NCBI RefSeq assembly: GCF_963576545.1
Contig: NC_083638.1
Span: 21,913,590-21,977,589 of the forward strand
DNA from: Limanda limanda
Lineage: Eukaryota; Chordata; Actinopteri; Pleuronectiformes; Pleuronectidae
DNA: 64,000 nt
Reading direction: 5' to 3'
Shown: piece after piece, positions 13,051-26,440 of the stretch
How the letters are laid out: each line of letters opens with the position of its first letter
How positions within the stretch are numbered: the stretch's first letter is position 1
Notes under the pieces: model-generated
Database searches by the model: none
Told to the model about the DNA's origin: nothing
Seen by the model: only the letters and a program-made list of their open reading frames with translations
Position numbers and translations under genes: made by a program

Positions 13051-14999
13051 ATACATTAACGTCCCCTGCTGCAATCTGCTAGGTTACTTACCAACAACAC
13101 ACGACCCATTCCACCTCATCAGCGCTACTATTGCCAAGAAAAAAACCATAAATATTTAAAACTTCAAAGCCACAATTCATTTGACTTTTTATGCCAAGTC
13201 AAAGGCAGAAATCCCCTGTAACCACCTTAAAAGCCTCAGCTCAATATATCAGGCCATTTAGGCGCATTGAAGTCCAAACAATGGATATCCGATAATGCCA
13301 TTTGTAAGTAACACACAGAGGAAAAGATAGCAAAAACAGATAATAAAAAGGGCATCAATCTTCTTTATTTCCCTACAGTGCCCCCTGAACATCCCCTCTG
13401 CCTGTTAAGTTTGTTTAAAAGTAGTGGGACTTGCATGCAATAGCATTGATTTGACAACCGTAAACTAGGCCGCAGTCAATAGGCCCTATCAGCTATTACA
13501 CAAGTCAGCTAATTCTCGGCAAATGTACTTAAATGCTCTTTTGAAAATGCTTTCATGCTCAGGTCTCTAGTCTATGAGCTATTGATATATTGACAATGCT
13601 ACAACAGCTACTGAAATATCCTGTTCAAGTATTCAGCCCTGCAGTCATCACACATCCAATCTGAGCTCACCACATGATTACCCACAGCCCAAACCACTTT
13701 TATGATGTTACATTATCCCCAACACTCGCTGTTTATCCCACCAGTTGTGAAATATCACATACATTGTATATACAGAGTTGTCATTGGCGTGTGTTATTAT
13801 CACAGATGCACTTTCATCCCACTCTTTCGTGGCTATTCTCACAGTCCCTTTTTCCGACGTCATTTCTTACTCTTAGATTCTCGTTTCCTTCTGAACGAGT
13901 AAAGAGAAATGACTTATGGAGAATAAGTCATGTTCTTAAATGAAATGTGAATCAAATTCTATTGTTTCCTGACATTTAATTCTCTGTAGCATGTGTGAAA
14001 GAAAACCTACTGTTTCTCAAAAGCTTGAAATGATTTCATGATATTTAAAGTCAATTTGTCCCATTTGTTAATGGAGCTACAAAATTATAAGTGGTGCCTA
14101 TTACTGAAAAAATGAAAAAAATCCATTATTCTACACACAACTGCAGGCTTCAACATGTGGAGTCATTGTGGAACGCCATCGTGTGAGGAAACAGCTGAGC
14201 ATAGGGACTCGTGCACGTACTGTGCTGTAACACATCACAGTTAGAACAGTACAAGATCCTTTTTTAAATAAAGATATTTAAAAGGCCTGACTGTCTCCAA
14301 GTGAATGGAAGTGTCCCCAGTATCCCACATAAGGGAATGCATTTTGTTCTTTTATTTTTATCCATGTTTCTATTATGTTTCCAAGGCAACCCACGAATTC
14401 CATCCAGTGCAGCCCGTCCCGTGCTGGTGAGGCGAAGATCTTAAACATTTCCAGAAAAAACAGAAATCTGCTGCCGAGTCCCAAAATCCCATCCAGCTCC
14501 TGCCTGCATATATCTCCACAACTGCTCAGGAATTAGGATACTGTACAGCTGCGCAGGTGCTCAGATTACAAAATAATCCCCAGGTAAATTTTTTCACCTT
14601 CAAAAATGGGGCATGGTGTCATTTCTTCGCTGCTCGACACCAGCAGGGAGACTAATTCCCCACCCACACATTAATACACACGTTGTGCCTAAACATCAAA
14701 CTGATAGGCAGCCAAGATTCTAATGCCATTCAGCTTCCCTGTAGCCAGCCCTTCTTTTTCCTGAACACGTACTGTACACGCTCACACTGGGATGTTTTTC
14801 TTCCCTGCATTTCCAATACATTTTTTATTTAGATGTTTAATCAACCTATATGACACTTTTAGCACACACAACACACAGCCCATCCATAATTTATGCAGGA
14901 ATGAAGACATTTAATTCCAGGAGCAGTGTTACATCTCAAAGTGGCAAATGGCTTTTGCCTATTTCTCGTCTCATCTCTAACGGTATTACAGACTGATTA

Positions 15000-15290
15000 A
15001 AGCCGGGCTGACCATAATTAATGAAAGGTCATGAGTGGCCTAAGAGTAGGATGCAAATGGAAGAGACACTAAAACTGTGGCCATAGATTAACTCTGGAAA
15101 TAGATGAGGAGAAACACTCAAAGCTATGGCAGCAGGCCATTTCTAACCCAAATTTCAGAGATGTAAAGGACAATAGCCTGAAGGTTGTCTTCTAATTAAT
15201 TGTCTTCATTAACCATCCTAATACAATGATATGAAACAGTTCCATTAATCTAATCATGCGAGCTGAATAAGCCCATTGCCGACACAGAGA
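15000..15290. promoter_or_regulatory. candidate conserved regulatory element
   Basis: CATAATTAATGAAAGGTCAT (homeodomain site joined to a nuclear-receptor half site AAAGGTCA), an octamer ATGCAAAT at 15051-15058, then TCTAATTAATTGTC and CCATTAATCTAATCATGC. Function is inferred from motif density only. Confidence 0.36.
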
Positions 15291-15390
15291 TAACACTCAT
15301 CTGTTCTGAGCGTATAAATATCAGCCCTGCTCTGCCAGTCAGTCAGCGGGGACAGTCCATGGGCTCTCTGCTCCAACATCGTACAGAAGG

Positions 15391-15413
15391 ACACACACAC
15401 ACACACACACACA
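15391..15413 (+). repeat. AC microsatellite
   Basis: About 11 AC units. Confidence 0.93.
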
Positions 15414-16057
15414 GAGAAATACGCACTCACTCACACACGCATCTAGTCGCATAGTAGTCTTCCCCTCTCGTGTTTTGCCGGGGAGTGCAGAGGCTCTGTC
15501 GGGCCCATAGGTGTCACTCTCTACAAGCCGGGAGAAGTGCTACTTGCTCACACGCATTAATGAGGTGCAGGGGGGGGGGAGCAGCAACAGACAGAAACGC
15601 ACAGGGGGGAAAGAGGAGGAAAAAAGGAGAAGGGGGGAAAGAAATATGTGGAGATGACAAAAGCAGATGCTATGCAAGAGGCGTCCGGTGAAGATGAGAC
15701 ACTGAAAACGGGCGAGATTACCTTCAGATGAGAGAGAGAGAGAGAGCAGCCTTCCTTTCCCCTGAAGAGCAGTGATTACACTAATGCTAATCAGACTGAC
15801 AGGCACAAACGGCCCTAATAAATAATTGATGGTAACCACTGCACTTTCCAGTATTCCTTCCCAGACTGTAGAGAAGAGCGGCAACAAGTAATAATAGTCA
15901 CTCTGGATATCTTTCACTAGGTCAGGCTCCTCGTCCGTCCTCGGCCTCGGCAGAACACACCGCCATGATGAGAGCTGCCTTTCTTAAGAGTAGAGAAAAT
16001 ACCAGTCCTACCTGAGGAAGAACAGCTCCGGTGTTCCTCAGAGAGTAGTTAGAGTTC

Positions 16058-16091
<34 letters not shown>
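16058..16091 (+). repeat. ATA/AAT trinucleotide repeat
   Basis: About 11 uninterrupted AAT-type units. Confidence 0.95.
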
Positions 16092-16094
<3 letters not shown>

Positions 16095-17527
16095 TGGCAA
16101 TAACACAGAGTCTTGGTCAACTTCATTGGGTTGTCCATCTCTTTCCTGAGTCTTCACCCTCTCTCCATCCCTGGCTCTCGTCTGCGTCTGTGCTCTCATT
16201 ACTATCATTACGATTATTGAGGCCGTTGTTATCATTTTTTTTTTAACAGGTGTCACAGGACCGCACTGTAAATCAGAGGTGTGTCCCCCCCCTCACGGCA
16301 CCCCCGGCCCGCTTTATCCAGGGGCCGGACAGCTTCCTTTTCTTTAGCGCTGCACTGTCGGATAAAAAGGCAATCTTATTTCACACTTCACAGACTCCTA
16401 TCTTTCTCCCCTACTACTTCTTTTAAAAATCCCCCCCCCCCATCATCCCTTGCACCCCTTTCCTGATATCAAAGTTGGCCTGACTCTGGACTAGAGGGTG
16501 CAAAATGAAAGTGACAGGAGGGCACCGTGGGACAATGAGACACAGGACCCATGCTGAGGGCTTTCATACATTGTCCGCTCCTCATATCAGCACCTCTGTG
16601 CCCCATATGCAAGACCCCCACCCCCCCCCCCTCCTTTTTTTAAGAGCACAACGCACATGAAAATACCCCCACCCATCATACCCCCCCCCCCTCTCTCTAC
16701 ACACACACAAACGCAGGGAATCTCCCATCTTGCGTCCTCACACGATACCTCTCATAAAACCACAACAGAGACAAAACATGACCACAACCTGGCCATGGAC
16801 ACAAAGGGCGTTTTGCTTAGGAACAAACCAATAAACCACAACACAATATTATCAGCAGTCATAATAATCAATGCACTGTGAAGTTGAAATGTGGACATGT
16901 TGAAAAAGTGCGTACATAAATGCTAATTTGTAAAAGTTGTGAGATCCATTCAAAAATGTGGGCTGCAATATTCAAAAATAATTGAAAATAAAACACAATA
17001 ACTGCAGAATGAATGCAGTAAAATGTGAGAGAAAAGGCACCAAACTTGACTCTCTCCTGCCACATGCACACAAAATGAAAGTGTCTTCTTTCCTTTTTCT
17101 CACCCGCTCCAGCTCTCTCCCTCTCTCCCTCTCTCCCACACGCTTTCACACATTTTTTTTTGTAAAGGAAAAGAAGAGTGAGCTACCTCAGCGCTGCTGG
17201 TCGGAGTTACATGTTAGATTCCTGACCTGTCTACGGGTGGGTGGGGGGGGCACGCTGGCCTCTCCCTGCTGGCCCTGCTGTGACCTCGGGATCTAAATGT
17301 GAATGAATACTTTGTGTCTCCATGGGGCTGAGGGCAGGAGGGGAGAGAGGAGGAGGAGGTGGTGGGACAGCGGAGGAGGAGGTGCAGGAGATGGAGGAGG
17401 GGTACGGGGTTAGGGCAGCTAACAACGAAGGAGGAAGAAAAAAAAAGAAAAACTTAAAACGGCGAGTTAATCACAAACAGCAGTGATAGCTCACACTGCC
17501 TTAGAACAATATCGCGGCAGCCACCCC

Positions 17528-17556
17528 CCTCCTCCTCCTCCTCCTCCTCTTCCTCC
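17528..17556 (+). repeat. CTC trinucleotide repeat
   Basis: About 9 CTC units with one TTC interruption, within a pyrimidine-rich stretch. Confidence 0.88.
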
Positions 17557-17794
17557 ACCGCTCGCTGCACTACTCTCCCGGTGGTGCCTGCTCATCAAAC
17601 CCGCCTCATAGGTCGTCCACACAACACTAAATTTGCCGCCCCCCCCCCCCCCTCCGCTGCCTTTTCAAAGTCACTGCCCATTTTTAATGGCTGCTCTGTG
17701 CATTCGGGTCACAAAGAGCCACACGGAGAAGTTTTGTTTTTTTAATTGTCTTCACGAAAAAATACACTTAAACACGCTAACTGCCTTTTTTTGT

Positions 17795-17905
17795 GGTCTC
17801 CATAATTAGTAAATTAGGAACTGTTATTGAGCGGCATGCAAAGTATTAATTTCCCCCCAAAGTGTTACCTCGTGGGAAAAGACACTAATTAGAAATAGTT
17901 CTGGT
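17795..17905. promoter_or_regulatory. candidate conserved regulatory element
   Basis: CCATAATTAGTAAATTAGG, AAAGTATTAATTTCC and GACACTAATTAGAAATAG fall within about 100 bp. Confidence 0.33.
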
Positions 17906-18081
17906 GTTAATGGCATGTTTAGATACATTGCAGATAAAGTGGATAAAGCCGAGCGCCGCTCCAGTTCCCCTCTCTTTGTGTTTTACTTTGAGTGATGAAG
18001 GAGAAGAGGAGGAGGAGGATCTGGGTTAATGTGGCTGCACAGGGAGTGAGCATTCAGGGACTGCTCACGCTTCTGCCCCAG

Positions 18082-18083
<2 letters not shown>

Positions 18084-18121
<38 letters not shown>
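18084..18121 (+). repeat. CA microsatellite
   Basis: About 19 uninterrupted CA units. Confidence 0.96.
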
Positions 18122-18123
<2 letters not shown>

Positions 18124-19986
18124 GACTTCCTTGAATGTCCGAGATGATGGCCGCTCACTGACGCACATTACGTCCACAATGGAGGATGCAGGCTGCACAT
18201 TTCCCTGCTAGGATGGCGAGCTAAAAGCCTGGATGATGTGGTGGGGGGGGGGCAACAACATCACCGGGGCAGTGCTCTTCCATCTACACCGCCTGAGGGA
18301 CACTGCTCTGCACAAAAAGTCACTCTGCCTCTCTGTCACCCCCCCCTGCAGTGCATTTATGCTTATCGTCCTCCATTGCTGCCTCCTCTTAAATCAACCT
18401 CCTGTTATTAATGCATCTTTTTTCTTTCCCTTTCTTCCTCCCGCTCACGTTACAATGCCTTCACCTATTTGCAGCTATTCAAAGGGACCGAGGAGAAGTG
18501 GGGTGGGTTGCTGTGGAGTGTGGGGGGGGGGGTGGCTCAAGGGGTATATGGGGAAAAAAAAAAGAAGCATTACCACTGTCATGAAGGGCAATCGCATCAA
18601 CTCTGAAATATTCACCAGTGGGTTGGAAAATGCGATGGTACAGTTATGACAGGCAGACAGGCGACCCCCCCCCCCACCACCCACCCGAGCCCACACTCCC
18701 CCGCCCCTCTCTCCATCAGGGCGGAAGCACGGCGGACACTCTGAATATGTATAACCCGGGAAAATGTATTGATTTTTCATTTGGCAAAAAAAGGGGACAC
18801 AAAAATCACATAACCTGAAACTGTCACAGCTCTTTTGTTCATAGCTCATCTCTCCTGATGTTTGGCTTTTGCCACAAACTCTCTTTAATTACCAGGTAGA
18901 GCTTCAGAGCCGAGTCTCCACCGAGACGCAGCCACACGCAGCCTGCTGGGCTTAACAAGACAGCCCACATCTATTATATATGACATACACCCAGCAGCTT
19001 TTGTTTCATATCTGACTAATAAGCGCACTGAATATGACTATACCCACAGTTTGTTTTGTTATTATACACAAGGTACCGTGCAAAAAGCTTTCTTGATGAA
19101 AACCATGAAAATTAAAGAAAAAAATAGACGATCCCACATTAAAAATAGCACTTTCATATAAAAACATGTCCCCGGCATTTATTTGATGTGCTTTTCTGAA
19201 GCAGTTCTGCTTAACATGAAATGTATCGATCTAAGTTTCCCAGGTAACAGACAGGTGCCTGTATGTTTGTCTGAGTGTGCACACTTGTGTATGTGTGTGT
19301 CCATTAACAGGTACTTATCTGTTTAGCTCTCCTTTTAGGCACTGCAGACCAGTACAGTGGACTGTCTGAAAATGATCTCTGCCTGTCGATTTATTGAATG
19401 CACCATTTGCATATCTTTGTAGTGCATCCATCTGCCTGTGGACTGTTCTGTGGAGGTATTAGCTCAGAAAATCAATGTTGCCATGGTTGGATGTATGTAG
19501 CGCCTGCCGCGGCGCGTGTTAGGAGTCCGGCTCACAGCTCCCACATGGGTCCTATTTACATGAGTCCTGCCGGTCCTTCCATCTTTCTAAACTTAAAGAA
19601 CACAAACACATTTCTCTGCCTGCCCCTCCAGAGTGGGCACCCTCCTCCTCCATGGTCATCCTGCCTCCCGGTCTCCCTCCGCAGCCCTGCGCCTGACGGG
19701 CTGTTTGTTTATGAAAGCGTACGCCGAGATAAAACAGAATCTGACAAGGTTATGAATACCAATTCCACTAATCAATTTTATTTAAAAATATAAAATGTAG
19801 GGTATCATTGACGTGTTTGCTCTCGAAAGTTTAACGGTCAGATAAGTTCTGATGTTTAGAGATGAGAGGTGGAGGACGGGGGAGGGAGGGGGGAGCAGAT
19901 TTTTTGACCTTATTTATTACATTTATGTTACTGGTGAAATCACACAGCTGCACAGATATACAGTATATAAGGGGACCTTACAATGA

Positions 19987-20004
19987 TTTTTTTTTTTTTT
20001 TTTT
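19987..20004 (+). repeat. 18-nt poly(T) tract
   Basis: An uninterrupted T run (A run on the transcribed sense) with no recognisable element attached. Confidence 0.9.
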
Positions 20005-21539
20005 CGAGGCTGCAATGGCCAACTTTTCTTCTAACAACCACCTCGGCTGGTTGCTCATAGCTAATTGCTAAAGAAATCCAATGATTACACTGTGCAGCAC
20101 TTTAAAACATCCATGAGAGTGCTACCACTTATTGGGAGAGAAACCCCCCCCCCCCGACCTTCTACCTCCATCCATTCTGTTTCTAATACAAATCAAACAC
20201 AGTGCGCTTTCTTTCACCATTTGTCTTTCTTTCTGTTCCTCTTTGCATAGCCCATCCATTACTTTCACATGAAATATGAAAAGGCAATATCCTCTCTGTG
20301 TTTGTACTGAAGCGTAATGCGATTGTGTTGTCATTTATAGGAAATAATCGCAAACCCCTCTTTCATTTTCCAGTTCAAATAACCATGAAAAATTAGCCTT
20401 CAATGTCAGGGAGGACAACAAAGGGATGCAAACAGACTATTGCTTCACCACCGCGCTTGACATTTCTGCTTAATAGGAAAACGGGTGGTTGTTTCTATCT
20501 TTCGTTTTCAATCTTTTTCTTCCTCTAACCTCATCTTTTCCCTAATTAAAAAGTTCTGCACTCAGATCTTTGTAAATCTTCGCTGCGCCTTTATTCAGAG
20601 CCGAGGGTCGGCGTGTGAGGAAGGGCTGGAGAACCCTGGTCCCGTGCACACTGCGCCCTGTTCATTAGCACCCCTGCCCCTGTCTGCCAATGGCTACTGT
20701 TGGAGGGAGATGTCGCCAGACAAACACTATGGGGCCTAGGTCGCCGTGACTACCGTCCAGCAGCCTGATAGATAAATAATTCAAGAGCTATCAGACTCCC
20801 TGGCAGCAGAGCAGTCCCAAGAACACACACTTAGGACACAGCTTGTAAAAGCCTTTCTAACTGATCAGCATTAAGCCCTTACAAATGATGTACAACCAGA
20901 TGTCTGTACAAGACCCCACACAATTAGCAGTAGTCAGTGGATCCTTTTAATTTAGAGAAATCTTTATTTTCAATGTGAGCAGCAAAGTAATGGTAATTGC
21001 TTTCTGTATTACTGCCATTAAAGGCTTAATAGGCAGGTTGTTTTCCACTGTAATTATGTACAAAATAATCTACCAACTTTGCCGTGCAATTATCGAAGAT
21101 GCATTTAACCAAGTTTATTTTTTTGCTCGCAACAATAGATATAAAGAAAGAGAACAAAACTGAATATCAATACTGCACCATCTGATGTCTCCATCTGTGA
21201 TTATCGAGGAAGGTAAGTAAATATTTGAGGGTATATTGAGGTTATGTCTCAATCCAAACTGAAATATTGAAAAAAATATTGACTTAGGGGATTCATATAT
21301 TTCTTATATCTCCCAAAAAACCTGATGCTAGATGTCATAGAGAAGCTACAACGTTCTCTTCTCGCTGCTGTTTGCAGTGAAAAGAGGTCATAACAAAAAT
21401 TAAAACTTGCAAATACGCTTTTACTAACATAATACTTTAGCCTCATTTGCATACTTTAAAAACTTGATTTCATCTGGGAGCATGGCTCGTGATGCATACA
21501 ATGAAATTACCACTCAAAGGCTAATGAAAAAGACTCATC

Positions 21540-21790
21540 TCGTGCAATTAGCTGCTCCTTTTATTCACTTCTCCTAATGCATTAATTTATTGTGACAAAA
21601 TTTCTGGCAGCATCCTTTATTTATTTGATTATGCGCACACCTTACAATCATAATTACTAAATAGACTCGGAGCCAGTCGATGAGACGTGATGCACCAACG
21701 CAACCACCATTTAAAGCAGTTATCCTTCTTCTAATGTCAGTGGTATATCCAACCTGTATTAATCTGAGCCTGATCACTATGCAAAATTAC
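21540..21790. promoter_or_regulatory. candidate conserved regulatory element
   Basis: GTGCAATTAGC, CTAATGCATTAATTTATTG, TTTGATTATGCGC, ATCATAATTACTAAATAG, TGTATTAATCTGAGCC and TATGCAAAATTAC are spaced across 250 bp of otherwise simple-repeat-free sequence. Confidence 0.34.
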
Positions 21791-22250
21791 TTTAGGCTTT
21801 CAATTTTTTAGCTGAGCTTTAAAAGTGACTCAGAGTGACACTTGACAGAGTGGGCCTACACAGTTCAGCCTGCAAGAGGGCTCTTTTCTTGTTTTGCTGT
21901 TAAGTTTATTCAAATGACTTGTTCAGTCGAGTGTTCCCTCTCAGAGTGGGTCACGTTTACTCTCTTTCTAACCGCAGTTTGATTGTTTATTATCCGACGA
22001 TAGATCTCGGAAATGACAAAAAGCGGTACGTTTTAAAGGCCTGTGCGCTACACGTATTAAACACATGTACACCGATGCACAATCAAGCCTTTGTCTGATT
22101 CTTCATGAACATGTCACGATGCTGTGAAAGTGGGCTGAAAGCTCAGAGAGGGCTGGATCTGCGCTGCCCACTGTGCCGCTCTCCAGAGAAAGAGACTTGG
22201 AGTGATTACAGTCAAACACAGCTACTCGGTTATCTTTGGCTCAGCCACAG

Positions 22251-22256
22251 GAGAGA

Positions 22257-22347
<91 letters not shown>
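22251..22347 (+). repeat. GA microsatellite, about 97 bp
   Basis: This is a nearly uninterrupted GA run. It is a polypurine/polypyrimidine mirror repeat that could form triplex (H-) DNA, and it creates artefactual Arg-Glu open frames on the plus strand. Confidence 0.97.
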
Positions 22348-22349
<2 letters not shown>

Positions 22350-24599
22350 GGAAAAAATAGAACTGATGATGTGGCTCAAACACGGGCCAGCTGCTCTAAA
22401 ATGACCAAAATGACTAACATGTCTGTAACATTCAAAAAATTAAATAGACAAAACAACTCAGTAGCAGCCACTGAAGCGTCTGGATTGTGAAGTGCAGTCC
22501 AATGAAAAAGGCTTTACACCATCCATTTTGTGCTTGGTGATCAGATATGAGGAGGAGGAGGAGGAAGGGGAAAGCAGTGATGAAGAGCAGAGCCCACTGG
22601 CAGGTAGGTGTTACCCGCCTGTCCCTCAGCAGATTCCACTAAGCAGTTTCAAATGTATGCACGTTTGCGGAACATCATGACACAACATCACATAATTTAA
22701 GATAACTTTAACTTTTACAGGGAGCCGTTATGTTAATGGTGAAAGGATCACAACAGCAGCTTTTGCAAAACGTTTTTTTTTTTTTTTGCTACCCTCCTCC
22801 ACCTCGGCTTAATGCTGACGCTGCACACCGGCATGGAAATGAGCCGGTTGGTCAGCGCTGGTGAGTCCCCAGCCTCTCTCTCTCCGGCCCGGTCAGGGAT
22901 TAACAGCGTCTGCCCTACGGAGGCACAGCCGGCTGCTAAATTGCTTCTGTGCTATATCGCATATTACGTTTCTATCCTATACGTGGCTGCGGTTGTTAGT
23001 GCTGCTGTTGTTTATATAATGGGCGCCGTTATTGTCCCTGCTGCAGAAGACTCTTCTCACTCATTAGCCAGGGGTTGTAGAGTTGGAGCTGAGAGCCCAA
23101 TAAGGTACCAACTTAATTATTCATCTCAGCGGTTGCTATTTGGGTGCTGCCGTGGGCCCTGAAGCAGGGACTCTAACTAACAGAGGTCTGCCTCCTGAGG
23201 CTTGCTGGAATAAACAATTGGGAAAAAAAAATATGTCGGGCTGTAGGTGTCAGTTATGGCGAGAAAGCAAACGCTAATCACCAAACTAATCATTAAAACA
23301 AGCTGCCTACAACAATAGGCCCCTCTGCGGAATCCTGCTTCCTCCCCTGCGTACTGATCCAACATCCCAGAGCTCCATCATGTCCTCCGTCTGCAGCCTG
23401 CTGCCGGCTCATGAACGGGCCCAGATACAGCCCCCTCCTCTTCATTCAGTCATGGCTTATGTTCGCCCCAGCCAGGACCAGTGGCCTCCTGAGAAGGCTG
23501 TGATAAGAATTCATTTCTTCCTATTATGTGGCCTTGTCCACTGCCTCAGTTCATCAGTTCAGTGCAACCAAGTCAATGAAAGGGCCTGTAATGAAGCAAT
23601 CAGATGCAGCCTGGTTCTCTGGGCCCGGCACTCCATCCGCGACTCCCAGACCCTCGCTCCCACCAGTGCAGGGTGTGGGTTGAGGTGGTGGGGGGGGGGA
23701 GAACGGACAGACTGCATGGACGCATTAATTCAAGACCTTGCCTTTCATATACTGGAGGATAAGCTGCGCGCACATGTGCTTCACACCAGGTCTGCTGTCT
23801 CCTGTGGGCTCAGAGAATCATCCAGTTTTAGAGAGCCCCATTAGTTTAAGCAGGCTCTTCGGCAATCGCCACTAAACCAGTCAGTCGTGTTTCCGTGGGA
23901 TTCTGCTGCCAGTGGCGCTGGTTCGATGGATAGATCTCTTTCTCCATCTCCCTATATCAGCATCTAACCTTTTCACTCCACTTTCTCCCGTACCATCCCT
24001 TTTCCCTCCTGCCTCCACCTCTTAACATCTCTTCAACATGTGGAAACTATTACGGGGAGTTTGGGGGAAGAATGTATGTGTTGAATCTTAATCAATGCCT
24101 TAAAGAAGGGGATTCTGGGTCTCCTTTGTCTTGTAATGCTGTGAAAGTTTCATCGCAAATAAAAAAAGGGGCCTTTTTGATCTACCTAATATTGTTTTCT
24201 CTCCCTTTGGGGGATGGAAATGGTCGGCGTTATCTTTGATCAGCCTCCCTTCCTTATCCTCTCTCATACGCACACATATACGATACAAACACAGAGGAGT
24301 GCAGGGCTTTACGGTCTGTGTTAAGGAGCGGTCAGAGTTCAAAGCTGAGATACAGAGGCCTGGAAATACAGATATGAGAACACAAAAAGAGGCTAGAAAC
24401 GTTATTTGAGGAAGAGCCTCATTAGATGATGTCCACACATCTAATGCAGAGATCAACTTGGATTCCTTGTCGCTAGTCAAGTGAAGTGAAGGAAGGTGTT
24501 GCCCGAATCCCACACTTCATCTGTATCTTCTCTTCCAAACCTCCACAGTTCAGCTCCTGGCCGCTTTGGGAAAAACGACCCTGCAGCTGGATTCTACCT

Positions 24600-24800
24600 G
24601 ACAAGAGCTCCTTAACAAGCAGCAGTCATTAACCTCAGGAGCAGGCAGCTGCCATGTGATGTAGTGCACTCGGCCTGCTGCAGAAGGGCCCTATTGATCC
24701 CGGACATACTTGGTGCCTTCCTGGATGTTTATAATCAATATGCAAATGGCCCGCGGCATTGATTCAATATTAATTTTCAATTAGGGAATTCTCAGGGGGT
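24600..24800. promoter_or_regulatory. candidate conserved regulatory element
   Basis: The block contains a perfect octamer ATGCAAAT at 24740-24747. It is flanked by ATAATCAAT and then TTGATTCAATATTAATTTTC and AATTAGG, giving several homeodomain-type sites within 60 bp. It resembles vertebrate conserved intronic enhancers in texture; conservation is not testable here. Confidence 0.38.
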
Positions 24801-26254
24801 CCTGAGGGGTCAATACAGAACCATTCAGAGCAAAGGCTTGAGCAAGTTGCAGGCATTGACGTTCCTCTACCCAAGACAACTTACTTACTGTTTATTTAGC
24901 CTGCCCTGCTGAAAGACTTCGGATAATAGGCAGAGAGACAGATGGGCCTTTCTGCCCTTCTGCAACACCCATTACGTGAACTGGATTTTGGTCTAAAGGG
25001 CTTGTCCCAACTAATAAGTCATCATCTCACACTTAGTTCAGTTTCTTATTTCGTTAAGTCGGATTAGGTAGGAATATTTAAAGTCTAACGGCCAACTTCT
25101 CCATTATCTTGTTTGTTTTTATAGCTTCTTAAAACCTCTCCCTTATAAGTAAGTGATGGACATATAAGTGCCCACATTACACACGCCTAAATACAGACTA
25201 AGCCATGTGTTAATTATTAAACATACAACAAAATTAACACACTGGAGTGATACTTGGACTCGGCAAGATGAAACAAAACAAAACATTTTCAGACAAGCAT
25301 CCGCAATAAATCGAAACCAACTGCAGCCACCACGTCACGCTCAATGAATGAAAAACATTTACTGTAAATGCATAAGTGAAGACATGGAGGGCAGGGCCGG
25401 GTGATCAGCATGACTGTCATTTAACACGTTATTGTTTCCACAGCCAGACTTGTCACACTCGTACTCTTGGCTCCTCAACAGTAACAATGCACTAAAATGC
25501 AGAAAACCCTGTTGAGTAAAAACATTGGGCAATAAACGAGGTAATGAATTCCAGGTACGGCAATTCTTACTTTAAAAGCATGAAACAATAGTATTGATTC
25601 ATGAGCCTGCTATTATTTATGTACAGACAGTGTGTCTGTGAGATAGAGCTGTGGTTTGTTACTGGGCTGGGACTCGTCTGCTCGCTCTTTGTGGCAACTG
25701 TCAAGACAATCAGGGTTTTGTGGCTGTGGACACAAAGTACCGACATCGCTTTTTTTAACCACATCAACAGCACTGCACATAACCTACAATTAAAGGTGTA
25801 ATATTGACATGCTTTTGGAGTTATTAACCCACACCCTGGTTTGTTACACTGAACTTTTAACTTTGCACCTCTGCACAGCAGGAAGTTTTAGAGAAGAAGA
25901 GGAAGGAGGACATGGAGAACAAAGATCCTCACAGAGACTTGCTATTTCAGCTTGTAAAGTTAAAAAAGGGAGAAACAAGTTGAACAGGATGAGGTCGGAA
26001 AAAGAAGCCGTGACTTCGTAGCTGTTGTCTTTTAAATACAGTCCTGAATATTACCCTTTTTTAAATTCTGCATTTGTTTGATAACCTGTGGAATAACATA
26101 TTTTTCTTCTATGGGCTGTGGATAGTCGGGGGGGCCAGAGTGCAGCCAGATACAACCATGTTAATTCACCGAGCAGTAAAGAGGCTGCATGAGAAAATTG
26201 CTCAGAGTAAAACAGAGATAACCTGGTTGGACTATTTGCGGCGCTTTTTCCTGT

Positions 26255-26440
26255 AGATGCACTGCCTGAGGTAATTGGTTTAGGGATAACATTAATTACC
26301 ACATTGCTCATTAATGAATGAAGCCTTTATTGGTTCCATTGATCACCGGGACCTGTTAGCCATCATCCTAAGCAATGGTGGATGTAACAAGCTTACATAT
26401 TGGCATATCAATTAATGTAATCAATTTCTGTCAAGCAGTT
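26255..26440. promoter_or_regulatory. candidate conserved regulatory element
   Basis: Dense homeodomain-like words occur within 180 bp: GGTAATTGG, ACATTAATTACC, CTCATTAATGAATG, ATATCAATTAATGTAATC. TTGATCACC and CCTTTATTGG also occur. No coding potential is seen. Confidence 0.36.

Noticed and set aside
22105..22490. Arg-Glu repeat open frames
   Set aside because: Artefact of the GA microsatellite at 22251-22347.
23380..23844. 154-codon plus-strand open frame
   Set aside because: No recognisable domain; it ends amid G-run repeats and is probably chance in GC-richer intron.
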